Below are positions 18,616-26,291 of a DNA stretch of 64,000 nt, one piece after another. Location of the stretch: assembly GCF_024346755.1 (NCBI RefSeq), contig NZ_AP024861.1, forward strand, positions 2,852,001 to 2,916,000, in the 5' to 3' direction. The stretch's first letter is position 1, and every line of letters begins with the position of its first letter. Made by a program: the position numbers and the translations under genes. Under the pieces are notes generated by a model. That model saw nothing but the letters and a program-made list of their open reading frames with translations, was not told where the DNA came from and searched no databases. This DNA comes from Vibrio aerogenes (GTDB taxonomy: Bacteria; Pseudomonadota; Gammaproteobacteria; Enterobacterales; Vibrionaceae).

Positions 18616-20143
18616 CAGTTTTTAACTCTGTCAGATGGTAATCTATTTCATAAGGGTCAAACCGGAAGCCGGAAACCCGGCTGCTGATACCAACTAACTG
18701 CTGGCTGTAGGCGATGGGGATGACCGGCAATTCATCGGCCAGAATACGCGCGACTTCCTGCGACATGTCGACAGCCTGATCCGGTTCTTTTCCGCTAATC
18801 AGCAGCGCAAGCAAGTGATGAATCCGCGGCGAATACCAGTTCATATGTCCCCAGTCACTTCCTTTCGGAGAAGAGAAGTCATCAAATAATGCCGGCAGCG
18901 GGCTGCCGAGCGTTCCGAAGTTACGGGCGATCAGTGCCAGATTCAGCGTATTATCGTGGTGTTTCACCGGAATCACACTGGAGTTATCGATATTCACATT
19001 AATCATAATGCCGATTCTGGACAATTGATCCTGAATCGTCGTTGCCAGTACAGGCAGTTCAGGCCGGTCAGCGTAAGTTGAGAGTGTCAGTGAGAACAAC
19101 TGACCATCACGTACAAGCCAGCCTTTGTCATTTTTTCTCCAGCCTAAGTGGTACAGGAGCGACGCTGCAGTATCCAGATTTTGTTTTGGCTGATAATTAT
19201 TGATGTGCCAGTCAGCCTGTGCATCAGAAAACAGCTGATAAGCCTCTGAACCCGGTGCATGCAGGATTGAAGAAGCAATTGCCTTACGGTCCAGTGCCAG
19301 ACTGATTGCCTGTCGTGCCTGTTTTTCTGACAGGAACGGATGCGTATTATTCACTTTGAGCAGAATGGTGCGCGGCAGGTTGTACGACTGGACGGACACG
19401 TCAGGATTGTTTTCAAACATGGTCCGGCTGTTCGGATCAATCGAGAATGCAATCTGCGCCTGACCACTTTCTACCATCAGTGCACGGCTTTCACTCCGGT
19501 GGCCGGCCAGATAGCTGATTTCATCAATTTCACCCTGAGTGCCCCAATAGCCCTCAAAGCGACGGACATTGGCTTTGTGAGGCGCAATCAACTGATTCAC
19601 CTGATAAGGCCCGGTGCCGTAAAGTTGCGTAATCTGACCTTGTTCATCATAAGCCGCCGGAGACACGATACCCAGACTGTAGTGCGCCAGTACCGTTAGC
19701 AATGGGACATAAGGGCGACTGAGGTTCAGTGTGAATGTTTGCCCGTCAGCTGACATCGACTTGATCGGAATTTGTTTAATCACACCTGGTTTTTCACGGG
19801 CATACGTCAAAGTCTTCAGCACTGCTTTTCCGTCCAGTGGCGTACCATCATGGAAGCTGACATTATCACGTATTTTGAATTGCCAGGTCAGCCCATCCTC
19901 ACTCTGCTGCCATTCAGTTGCCAGACGTGGGAAGACATGGCCATCCCCCTGAATACCGGTCAATGACTCCGTCACACCGAGCCGGCTGAAAGTAAATCCA
20001 TTTTTAGACAAATCCAGCCCATGAAATTCAAAGGGACCAGAGATTGTAATCTGCGAAATCTGTGGTTCACTGTCTCGCTGATACAGGCTAAAAGCAATCA
20101 GTCCGACAACAAATAAAACGACCAGAAGGAATATTTTTTTCAT
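18608..20143 (-). CDS. ABC transporter substrate-binding protein, family 5
   Basis: Solute-binding protein of 511 residues, first gene of the importer operon. The N-terminal helix (KKIFLLVVLFVVGLIAFSLY) has no lipobox cysteine and no clear cleavage site, so it may stay as a membrane anchor, unusual for the family. The SBP_bac_5 fold is indicated by the LATEWQQSEDGLTWQFKIRD region and DNVSFHDGTPL. Members bind oligopeptides, heme, nickel chelates or opine-type metallophores. Nothing in the sequence or neighbours picks one. No metallophore synthesis gene lies nearby. Confidence 0.8.
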   Translation of the reverse strand: MKKIFLLVVLFVVGLIAFSLYQRDSEPQISQITISGPFEFHGLDLSKNGFTFSRLGVTESLTGIQGDGHVFPRLATEWQQSEDGLTWQFKIRDNVSFHDGTPLDGKAVLKTLTYAREKPGVIKQIPIKSMSADGQTFTLNLSRPYVPLLTVLAHYSLGIVSPAAYDEQGQITQLYGTGPYQVNQLIAPHKANVRRFEGYWGTQGEIDEISYLAGHRSESRALMVESGQAQIAFSIDPNSRTMFENNPDVSVQSYNLPRTILLKVNNTHPFLSEKQARQAISLALDRKAIASSILHAPGSEAYQLFSDAQADWHINNYQPKQNLDTAASLLYHLGWRKNDKGWLVRDGQLFSLTLSTYADRPELPVLATTIQDQLSRIGIMINVNIDNSSVIPVKHHDNTLNLALIARNFGTLGSPLPALFDDFSSPKGSDWGHMNWYSPRIHHLLALLISGKEPDQAVDMSQEVARILADELPVIPIAYSQQLVGISSRVSGFRFDPYEIDYHLTELKTDD

Positions 20144-20499
20144 ATAAATTACAAGATCATCAATTAGTATACGTTATAACATAACAACAAAGTTATGCAG
20201 TATTCAATATAATTTGATTAAAATCAATATATAATAGTAGTTCAAATTCTCGCATATTGAGGACTGGCCGAAATCAATTTTCAGAGTCATCTTCCCCTGA
20301 CAGGACAGTCCCCAGAGCGCTGGTGGTATGCGTATCACCAGAGGCTGTTCACCTCTCGGGGACAACTTTTGTTCAATCAAACATCATTTTGAGCAAGACA
20401 TGAGCAGAGAAGGATATCCTGTGGAACCTTTGAGATAGGCCAGGATTTTTGTTATTTTCAATTCACACGTTCAGCTTAACGGACTCATTGATCTGTCTT
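20144..20499. promoter_or_regulatory. divergent region with a three-way-junction-like element (20308-20363)
   Basis: This region holds promoters for the ABC operon (left) and yfbR (right). At 20308-20313, GTCCCC pairs with GGGGAC at 20358-20363. Enclosed are a stem at 20320-20325/20336-20341 (CTGGTG/CACCAG, extendable to a 4-base loop) and a short stem GAGG/CCTC at about 20341-20355. The result is a closed three-stem shape readable on either strand. It does not match a riboswitch class I know. It may be a 5' leader element of yfbR, of the ABC operon, or a small RNA. Confidence 0.4.
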
Positions 20500-21084
20500 A
20501 TGAAACAAAGTCATTTTTTTGCCTATCTGGCCCGAATGAAGCTCATCCAGCGCTGGCCGCTGATGCGTTCGGTTTCCACAGAAAACATTTCAGAACATAG
20601 TCTTCAGGTTGCCTTTGTTGCGCATGCGCTGGCACTGATTAAAAATAAGAAATTTGGCGGGCAACTCAACCCGGAACGCATTGCGATTCAGGCGATGTAT
20701 CACGATTCCAGTGAAGTACTGACCGGCGACTTACCCACACCGGTGAAGTACTATAACCCCGAGATTTCAAGAGAGTACAAGAAAATCGAAGCCGCGGCTG
20801 AACATCAGTTGTTACAAATGCTGCCACAAGAGTTCCACGATGACTTTGCGCCATTTATCCTTTCAAATGCAGCAAATCCGGAAGATACCGCCATTGTCAA
20901 ACAAGCCGATTGTATCTGTGCTTATCTGAAATGCCTTGAAGAAATCAGTGCCGGAAACCATGAGTTTTCCCGTGCCAAAAAGCGTCTGGAGGTGACCCTT
21001 GAGGAAAGAAAATCTCCGGAAATGGATTATTTTCTATCGGTGTTTGCCCCAAGTTTTGAACTAACGCTGGATGAAATCAGCTGA
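20500..21084 (+). CDS. yfbR: 5'-deoxynucleotidase YfbR
   Basis: HD-domain phosphohydrolase of 194 residues that removes phosphate from deoxynucleoside 5'-monophosphates and helps balance dNTP pools. It is collinear with E. coli YfbR from MKQSHFFA. The metal ligands H33, H68 and D69 (AMYHDSSE) are present, as is the later Asp in [10 protein letters not shown]. The start at 20500 follows the E. coli homologue; an ATG at 20449 would add 17 unrelated residues. It is a single-gene unit. Confidence 0.95.
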   Translation: MKQSHFFAYLARMKLIQRWPLMRSVSTENISEHSLQVAFVAHALALIKNKKFGGQLNPERIAIQAMYHDSSEVLTGDLPTPVKYYNPEISREYKKIEAAAEHQLLQMLPQEFHDDFAPFILSNAANPEDTAIVKQADCICAYLKCLEEISAGNHEFSRAKKRLEVTLEERKSPEMDYFLSVFAPSFELTLDEIS

Positions 21085-21180
21085 ATGCCAGATGTTGAAT
21101 GACAGATGTTGAGTAACAGATATTGAGTGCTGCCGGGGGTTCATGAAGAAAACGGGGTCATGAAAAAAACGGGTTCATAA
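21083..21180 (+). repeat. two short degenerate tandem repeats
   Basis: A unit of about 14 bases (TTGAATGACAGATG) occurs about three times at 21083-21125. Then a unit of about 17 bases (TCATGAAAAAAACGGG) occurs three times at 21140-21180, running into the last codons of tapT. They look like replication-slippage repeats between convergent genes. Confidence 0.6.
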
Positions 21181-21783
21181 AAAAATGTAGCGGCGACGAA
21201 CCTCGGGTGACATATGTGCCACCTGAAATTGTATCATCTGTTCAAAACAGGTCAGCAAAGGGGTGAAATCCTGTCCGGGCTGCCAGTAAGACAGCAGATG
21301 ATACCCGGCTTCAACCGTTGATAAGCACCCCTCCCGCGGCGCTTTACGAATCTGATAATTACTTTTCAGGTTCTCAGGCAAAGCCAAACGTGGCAGCTCA
21401 TGTAAGTTTTCTGAAAGCTGCCACATCTTATAGGCTTTCTTCCATGTGCCATCGAGTAAAATCACCCTGACTTTTTGCTGTGGGTGTGGCACCGGCACCG
21501 CGGAGATACAGGTCGCCCCTTCTCCGGGATATAAAACAAAATGACTCGTATCCGGCTCAGACAACAGCTGATTCAGCTGCGGGTGAGTGGTAAAGTTTTC
21601 CCCGGTAAAGCAGTGGGAATTCGGTAAAGACAGCTGGAGAATCCGGGCCGTTCCCAATGGTCTTCTGACTTCAGTCGGATGCTGAAGAATGATAAGCTCA
21701 ACCTCAGACGCTAACGAAACAATCAATGGGCAGATACAAGCTTTATGCGCTTTCCCACATGTCGGACAATCACGACGACTCAT
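21175..21783 (-). CDS. tapT: tRNA-uridine aminocarboxypropyltransferase (DTW domain)
   Basis: DTW-domain protein of 202 residues, the TapT/YfiP family that installs acp3U at position 47 of tRNAs using S-adenosylmethionine. Four cysteines at the N-terminus (CPTC and CIC in residues 6-17) suggest a zinc site. The defining motif appears as DGTW within RVILLDGTWKKAYKMW. A second conserved stretch, YQIRKAPREGCLSTVEA, matches the family. The last codons lie in a short tandem repeat. The first 39 bases overlap the head of the rhombosortase gene on the other strand. Confidence 0.88.
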   Translation of the reverse strand: MSRRDCPTCGKAHKACICPLIVSLASEVELIILQHPTEVRRPLGTARILQLSLPNSHCFTGENFTTHPQLNQLLSEPDTSHFVLYPGEGATCISAVPVPHPQQKVRVILLDGTWKKAYKMWQLSENLHELPRLALPENLKSNYQIRKAPREGCLSTVEAGYHLLSYWQPGQDFTPLLTCFEQMIQFQVAHMSPEVRRRYIFL

Positions 21784-22347
21784 TTATATTTATACCTTAT
21801 TCCGGCGCTTATCAGCCTGATTTGCGTTTGTGCTCAGTTTTCACCGCTGGCAGGATATTTTATCTGGGACAGACATGCAATCATCCAGGGGCAGTGGTGG
21901 CGGATTCTGACCGGTAATCTCACCCACACCAACTTTTATCATCTGGCGATGAACCTTGCTGCGCTATGGTTGATCACACTGATATTCAGGCCAATGCCAC
22001 GCTTCACTCTCATTCTCATGGTGATCTGTAGTCTCAGTATCGGCATCGGTCTGTTCTGGACCGATATCATCCGCTATGTCGGATTGTCCGGCGTATTACA
22101 TGGTTTATTTGCCGGCTATGCTTTGCAGGAAATTCTGGCCGGGCGACGCAGCAGCTGGTTATTACTCGCGGGAGTCGCCGGTAAGGTGGGCTGGGAACAG
22201 TGCTTTGGAGCCCCCGCAACCACGGCGGCATTAATTCAGGCACCGGTTGCCATTCAGGCTCATCTGGCCGGATTTATCTCCGGCGTCGTGACTGTGATTA
22301 TCATTAATCGGTGGATACGGTTCAAAACCCAGCCGGCAGATCAATGA
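21745..22347 (+). CDS. rrtA: rhombosortase (rhomboid family serine protease)
   Basis: Six-helix intramembrane protease of 200 residues of the rhombosortase branch, which removes the GlyGly-CTERM tail of secreted proteins such as Vibrio Ves proteases. Visible residues are HxxxN (H66, N70), the nucleophile S115 in YVGLSGVLHG and the general base H173 in QAHLAG. The chosen ATG at 21745 overlaps tapT on the opposite strand by 39 bases. There is no later ATG before the second membrane helix, but a non-ATG start around 21780 is possible. No GlyGly-CTERM substrate is encoded in this window, so the targets lie elsewhere. Confidence 0.85.
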   Translation: MRFPTCRTITTTHLYLYLIPALISLICVCAQFSPLAGYFIWDRHAIIQGQWWRILTGNLTHTNFYHLAMNLAALWLITLIFRPMPRFTLILMVICSLSIGIGLFWTDIIRYVGLSGVLHGLFAGYALQEILAGRRSSWLLLAGVAGKVGWEQCFGAPATTAALIQAPVAIQAHLAGFISGVVTVIIINRWIRFKTQPADQ

Positions 22348-22360
22348 TATTCACCGGCCT

Positions 22361-22398
22361 GGTGTGCCGGTTCACCACACATGATGAATCGGCACACC
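22361..22398. terminator. possible bidirectional terminator hairpin
   Basis: Perfect 9-bp stem (GGTGTGCCG/CGGCACACC) around a 20-base loop between convergent genes. It has no T-run on either side, so the role is uncertain. Confidence 0.4.
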
Positions 22399-22405
22399 TG
22401 CCAGC

Positions 22406-22870
22406 TTAAAGGCGTTTTACCGGTACATAAATAAAATCCTGACCGGTTTTCTGGCAATTAAAATCATGAGCGGCGCCAGCAAGTTCCATATTATTTTCAG
22501 CCAGATACTGGCGAACTTCAGCAAACTTATTTTTGCTGTTATTCCGGACATAAATATATTCATAACCCGGAATCGTCCACTTCACCCATCCTTGTGGTGC
22601 CTGAGCATCATCATGAACTTCAGCACCAGCCAGATAAAGTCCGCTGGAAAAATTATTTTCCCACGGCAGAAACGCGCGGGAAAAATCAGACATGACTCCC
22701 CAGATACCGCAAAGTCTGCCATTTGGTTCTCTTTTCACGCATGGATCAATTTGTTTAAACTGCGTTTGCACATCCCGCCACAGTAACTGAATAAACCCCT
22801 GACCGTCTTCAGTTGAACCTTCTTTGCCAATGACAGAAAACGATTCTTTCACACAGGTATGGATATCCAT
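22406..22870 (-). CDS. GyrI-like small-molecule-binding domain protein
   Basis: Stand-alone effector-binding domain of 154 residues, as found in the C-terminal half of AraC/MerR activators and in GyrI (SbmC). The pattern with a YLAGAEVHDDAQAPQGW segment, the WTIPGYEYIYVRN strand and the final DFIYVPVK strand fits the SHS2-type fold. There is no DNA-binding domain, so it probably binds a drug-like ligand or a protein, but its partner is unknown. A strong AAGGAG precedes the ATG by six bases. Confidence 0.7.
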   Translation of the reverse strand: MDIHTCVKESFSVIGKEGSTEDGQGFIQLLWRDVQTQFKQIDPCVKREPNGRLCGIWGVMSDFSRAFLPWENNFSSGLYLAGAEVHDDAQAPQGWVKWTIPGYEYIYVRNNSKNKFAEVRQYLAENNMELAGAAHDFNCQKTGQDFIYVPVKRL

Positions 22871-22951
22871 GTGTTCTCCTTATTATGATTTTTGCCCGTG
22901 ACACCAGAAACCACAGCTCTGGTGATTCAGGGCATCTGTTTTCATCTGATT

Positions 22952-24007
22952 TCAGACAATCGGACGCTGACCACGGCTGGCAAGCTTGAGTAAAACACTG
23001 TCTGCCGCTTCCCCCATGGCACCCGATAATTTTTCTGCCAGTTTTTTCTTCTGTACATAATGCACAGAAAGTACCGTCTTATTCTGGCAAGCTGCAGTGA
23101 CCAGATCGTCGGAAGTTATAATTTCATCAACCAGACCCAGCCCTTTCGCCTGTGTACCAAACCAGTGTTCTCCGGTTGCCACGGAATCCACATCCAGTTC
23201 AGGACGATGGTCACGGATAAAGTCTTTGAACAGACCATGTGTTTCTTCCAGCTCCTGCCGGAATTTTTCACGCGCCTTGTCGGTATTTTCACCAAACATG
23301 GTTAAAGTCCGTTTGAATTCACCCGCGGTCAGCTGTTCAAATTCAATATCATTTTTCTTCAGTAACTTATTAAAGTTAGGTAATTGTGCAATCACACCAA
23401 TTGAGCCAACAATAGCAAAGGGTGCAGAGACCAGTTTGTCAGCGATACAGGCCATCATATAACCGCCGCTTGCTGCGACTTTGTCGACAGCAATGGTGAG
23501 TTTCAGACCTGCCGATTTCACACGGTCGAGCTGCGATGCTGCCAGTCCGTAACCATGAACCATGCCACCACCGGATTCCAGACGCAGCAGCACTTCATCA
23601 CCTTCTTTGGCAACCGCAAGAATTGCCGTAATCTCTTCCCGCAAAGAAGCCACTTCTTTGGCATCGATGCTGCCATGAAAGTCCAGTACGAATAAATGAG
23701 GTTCACGCTTCGCTTCAAGGATCCCTTCTTTCGCTGCTTTCTTAATTTCTTTCTCCGCAGACTTATGCTTCGATTTTTCGCTTTTCTTCTCCGCTTTGTG
23801 ACGTGCCTTCAAAAATGCATCGTCATACATCCGGGATTCAAGTTGCTCAATGGTTTCTTTGTGCTTTTCCGTCAGGTTAACAATTTCAAGTTCCCCTTTT
23901 GATCCCGTGTCTTTTGATGCCTTCACCAGAAGTAAAACCGCAATGATTGCGGCTACCACGGTCACAATCTTCGCTAAAAACAGGCCGTAGTCTAATAAAA
24001 ATTCCAA
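22952..24007 (-). CDS. sohB: inner-membrane S49 protease SohB
   Basis: Periplasm-facing signal-peptide-peptidase-like protease of 351 residues. It has an N-terminal membrane segment (about 8-28), a Lys/Glu-rich coiled region (40-100) and the S49 protease domain. The nucleophile is S180 (VAASGGYMMA) and the general base is K232 (GEFKRT). The start is a TTG at 24007, with GAGGATAAG just upstream; residues from there (EFLLDYGLFLAKIVTV) align with E. coli SohB. An ATG at 24163 would add 52 unrelated residues and run into yciK. It is divergent from yciK, the same pairing as in E. coli. Confidence 0.93.
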   Translation of the reverse strand: MEFLLDYGLFLAKIVTVVAAIIAVLLLVKASKDTGSKGELEIVNLTEKHKETIEQLESRMYDDAFLKARHKAEKKSEKSKHKSAEKEIKKAAKEGILEAKREPHLFVLDFHGSIDAKEVASLREEITAILAVAKEGDEVLLRLESGGGMVHGYGLAASQLDRVKSAGLKLTIAVDKVAASGGYMMACIADKLVSAPFAIVGSIGVIAQLPNFNKLLKKNDIEFEQLTAGEFKRTLTMFGENTDKAREKFRQELEETHGLFKDFIRDHRPELDVDSVATGEHWFGTQAKGLGLVDEIITSDDLVTAACQNKTVLSVHYVQKKKLAEKLSGAMGEAADSVLLKLASRGQRPIV

Positions 24008-24086
24008 TGTTCTTATCCTCTTCAATACGAATTGATGTATTGTAGCGAATCTTTGCAACCAAATCATAATCATAAGAGGACCGGGA

Positions 24087-24839
24087 ATGACATATTCTGT
24101 AAAAGCGGACACGTTAAAAGACCGGATTATCCTGATTACAGGCGCCAGTGACGGGATTGGCAAACAGGCTGCGATCAGCTACGCACAACATGGCGCGACT
24201 GTCATATTAACTGGCCGCAGTATGATGAAGCTTGAAGACACAGCACGGAAGATTCATGATGCCTGTGATCCGCAAGCGTCGGTGATTACGCTGGACATGA
24301 TGAAAGCAACCCGGCAGGACTATCTCAGCCTGGCGAAAGTGATTGAATCTGAATACGGCCGGTTGGATGGCTTACTTCACAGTGCAGGTCAGCTAGGTGA
24401 TATCTGTCCTTTCGAATCGATTGAAGAGCAGGTGTATGACGAAGTCATGCAGGTGAATGTGAAAGCCCAGTTTCTGCTGACACAGGCGTTATTACCCTTA
24501 TTGAAACAATCAGAAGACAGCCGTTTAATCTTTACTTCCTCAACCGTTGGCCATGAAGGACGGGCGCACTGGGGAACCTATGCTGTGTCGAAATTTGCCA
24601 CAGAAGGCATGATGCAGGTTCTGGCTGATGAGCTGAAGGAAACAAAAGTGCGGGTCAATGCGATCAATCCGGGTGGCACCCGGACCGGGATGCGCGCCAA
24701 AGCATTTCCGCAGGAAAATCCGGGCACGCTGAAAACACCGCTGGATATTATTCCGCTTTATCTTTATCTGATGGCTCCCGAGGGTATTGAGGTTCACGGG
24801 CAGTGTATTGATGCACAGAAACGTAAACCCGCTTCTTAA
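24087..24839 (+). CDS. yciK: YciK family SDR oxidoreductase
   Basis: Short-chain dehydrogenase of 250 residues, collinear with E. coli YciK (252 residues). Present are the cofactor motif TGASDGIG, HSAG in place of NNAG, SSTVGHEGRAHWGTYAVSK with the Tyr-x-x-x-Lys pair, and NPGGTRTGM. The physiological substrate of YciK is not known. It diverges from sohB with about 80 bases between starts, and the next feature downstream is a dispersed repeat rather than a terminator. Confidence 0.92.
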   Translation: MTYSVKADTLKDRIILITGASDGIGKQAAISYAQHGATVILTGRSMMKLEDTARKIHDACDPQASVITLDMMKATRQDYLSLAKVIESEYGRLDGLLHSAGQLGDICPFESIEEQVYDEVMQVNVKAQFLLTQALLPLLKQSEDSRLIFTSSTVGHEGRAHWGTYAVSKFATEGMMQVLADELKETKVRVNAINPGGTRTGMRAKAFPQENPGTLKTPLDIIPLYLYLMAPEGIEVHGQCIDAQKRKPAS

Positions 24840-24840
24840 A

Positions 24841-25004
24841 ACCATCCGGAAAGTAAACTGACCATCTGAATATATCTGGCGGAACAAACATACAAGGGCA
24901 TGGATGTTTTGAGTGGTTTGTATACCCAAACAGCCTGAAGATGCATGATTCAGGTTGCTTGGGTGCAGAGCCAGATATATTTTGATCAGAAACTTATTCA
25001 GAAT
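24841..25004 (+). repeat. dispersed MITE-like repeat, copy with nested palindrome
   Basis: This copy matches the repeats at 33074-33239 and 62176-62302: a left arm (AAACTGACCATCTGAATATA), the core ACATACAAGGGCATGGATG, and a right arm (CCAGATATATTTTGATCAGA). The arms are inverted repeats of each other. A second palindrome, ACCCAAACAGCCTGAA pairing with TTCAGGTTGCTTGGGT (about 24925-24965), sits inside the right half and is absent from the other copies. The element ends at the cheV stop codon. Confidence 0.75.
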
Positions 25005-25961
25005 TTATTTTGTTGCAGACAGTAACTGACGCAACCGGTCCTGCGCCACTTCCACCAGCAAATCTGGCTGGAACTTGGAGATAAAGCGATCACAACCTAC
25101 TTTTTTCACCATGGCTTCATTAAAGCTGCCGCTGAGTGATGTATTCAACGTGATATACAGATCACTCATCCTTGCATCATTACGAATTTCATAAGTTAAC
25201 CGGTAACCATCCATTTCAGGCATTTCTGCATCGGTAATCATCAATAATATTTCGTCGGTGACCTTTTTGCCCTGATCACACCAGGACTTCAGCAGGTTAT
25301 GCGCTTCCATCCCATCCCTGCATTCAATAATTTCAAGTCCCAGCTGCGATAAAGTCCCTTTGACCTGATTCCGGGCCGTTGTAGAGTCATCAACAATCAA
25401 GACCTTACGACCATGCATATTATCCAGTAACTCACGATCCAGAACTTCTTCCGAGATTGAAACGTCGTAATCAATGATTTCAGCCAGCACTTTCTCGACG
25501 TCAATAATTTCAACAATCTGAATTTGTTCCTGCTCTTTAATGTGGGTAATTGCAGTGAGGTAATTGGCACGGCCTGCGGTCTTTGGTGGTGGCTGGATTT
25601 CAGTCCAGGCGGTATTAATGATATTCCTGACCTGTCCGACCAGAAATCCCTGTGTTGTCCGGTTATATTCGGTCACAATCAGGTTTTGTTCTTCCTCTTC
25701 ATGACCGCGGGATGGCGGAAAACCAATCGCTCTTCTCAAATCAATCACAGGAACGGGCTCACCTCTCAATGACGCAACACCGGTAATGTGATTATGAGAA
25801 CCTGGCATTTTGGTCAAAGTCGGCATTTTAATGACTTCTTTCACTTTAAAGACATTAATCGCAAAAATCTGCCTGCTGTTCAGCTTGAAAAGTAACAACT
25901 CAAGGCGATTTTCTCCCACCAGATTTGTGCGTTGATCGACCGTATTTAATACACCTGTCAT
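25005..25961 (-). CDS. cheV: chemotaxis coupling protein CheV
   Basis: Chemotaxis protein of 318 residues with an N-terminal CheW-like domain (about 20-165, including GVASLRGEPVPVIDL) and a C-terminal receiver domain (about 185-315). Receiver residues are visible as VLIVDDS, the phospho-acceptor Asp in LMITDAEMPEMDG, Thr in LNTSLSG and the Lys of FISKFQPD. It couples receptors to CheA and can be phosphorylated, a role in adaptation. I start at the ATG at 25961, as in known CheV proteins (MTGVLNTVDQRT); the frame is open to a TTG at 25985. No other chemotaxis gene is next to it. Confidence 0.93.
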   Translation of the reverse strand: MTGVLNTVDQRTNLVGENRLELLLFKLNSRQIFAINVFKVKEVIKMPTLTKMPGSHNHITGVASLRGEPVPVIDLRRAIGFPPSRGHEEEEQNLIVTEYNRTTQGFLVGQVRNIINTAWTEIQPPPKTAGRANYLTAITHIKEQEQIQIVEIIDVEKVLAEIIDYDVSISEEVLDRELLDNMHGRKVLIVDDSTTARNQVKGTLSQLGLEIIECRDGMEAHNLLKSWCDQGKKVTDEILLMITDAEMPEMDGYRLTYEIRNDARMSDLYITLNTSLSGSFNEAMVKKVGCDRFISKFQPDLLVEVAQDRLRQLLSATK

Positions 25962-26024
25962 ACGAGATTCCACCAGTAAAAACAATTAACAGTATATACT
26001 CAATCAAATGAGAAGGAGCATTTG

Positions 26025-26234
26025 ATGCCACAGTTCTTTGAGTATATCAATAAATATCCACCCTATATACCCAAACAACCTGAAGATGCTGTGTTCAGGG
26101 AAAGAGATGCAGGTGTATACCTGCTTTTAACTATTTCGACTGGTTCAGGTAAATATGAAATAAAAACTGAAAACCACGCAATAGATTTGAATCAGCCCCG
26201 AATAAATGATTCGGGCACACCCTCAAAACAATGA
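26025..26234 (+). CDS. doubtful small ORF (69 aa), possibly a truncated gene
   Basis: A strong ribosome binding site (AAGGAG) lies seven bases before the ATG, and the first 14 residues (MPQFFEYINKYPPY) look protein-like. The frame then runs into a copy of the palindromic repeat (ACCCAAACAACCTGAAGATG) also found at 24925-24965, and the rest has no recognisable character. It may be the 5' end of a gene cut by a repeat insertion, or a short real peptide. I recognise no family. Confidence 0.3.
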   Translation: MPQFFEYINKYPPYIPKQPEDAVFRERDAGVYLLLTISTGSGKYEIKTENHAIDLNQPRINDSGTPSKQ

Positions 26235-26291
26235 GTGATTCTCTGCAATAAGTCCAGAATGACGCACTCAAACAGAGAAAACGCATCCTGT

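Noticed and set aside
14402..22347. The secreted protease as a rhombosortase substrate
   Set aside because: The protease ends with DWINNIIDN directly after its catalytic domain and has no GlyGly-CTERM motif, membrane helix or basic tail.
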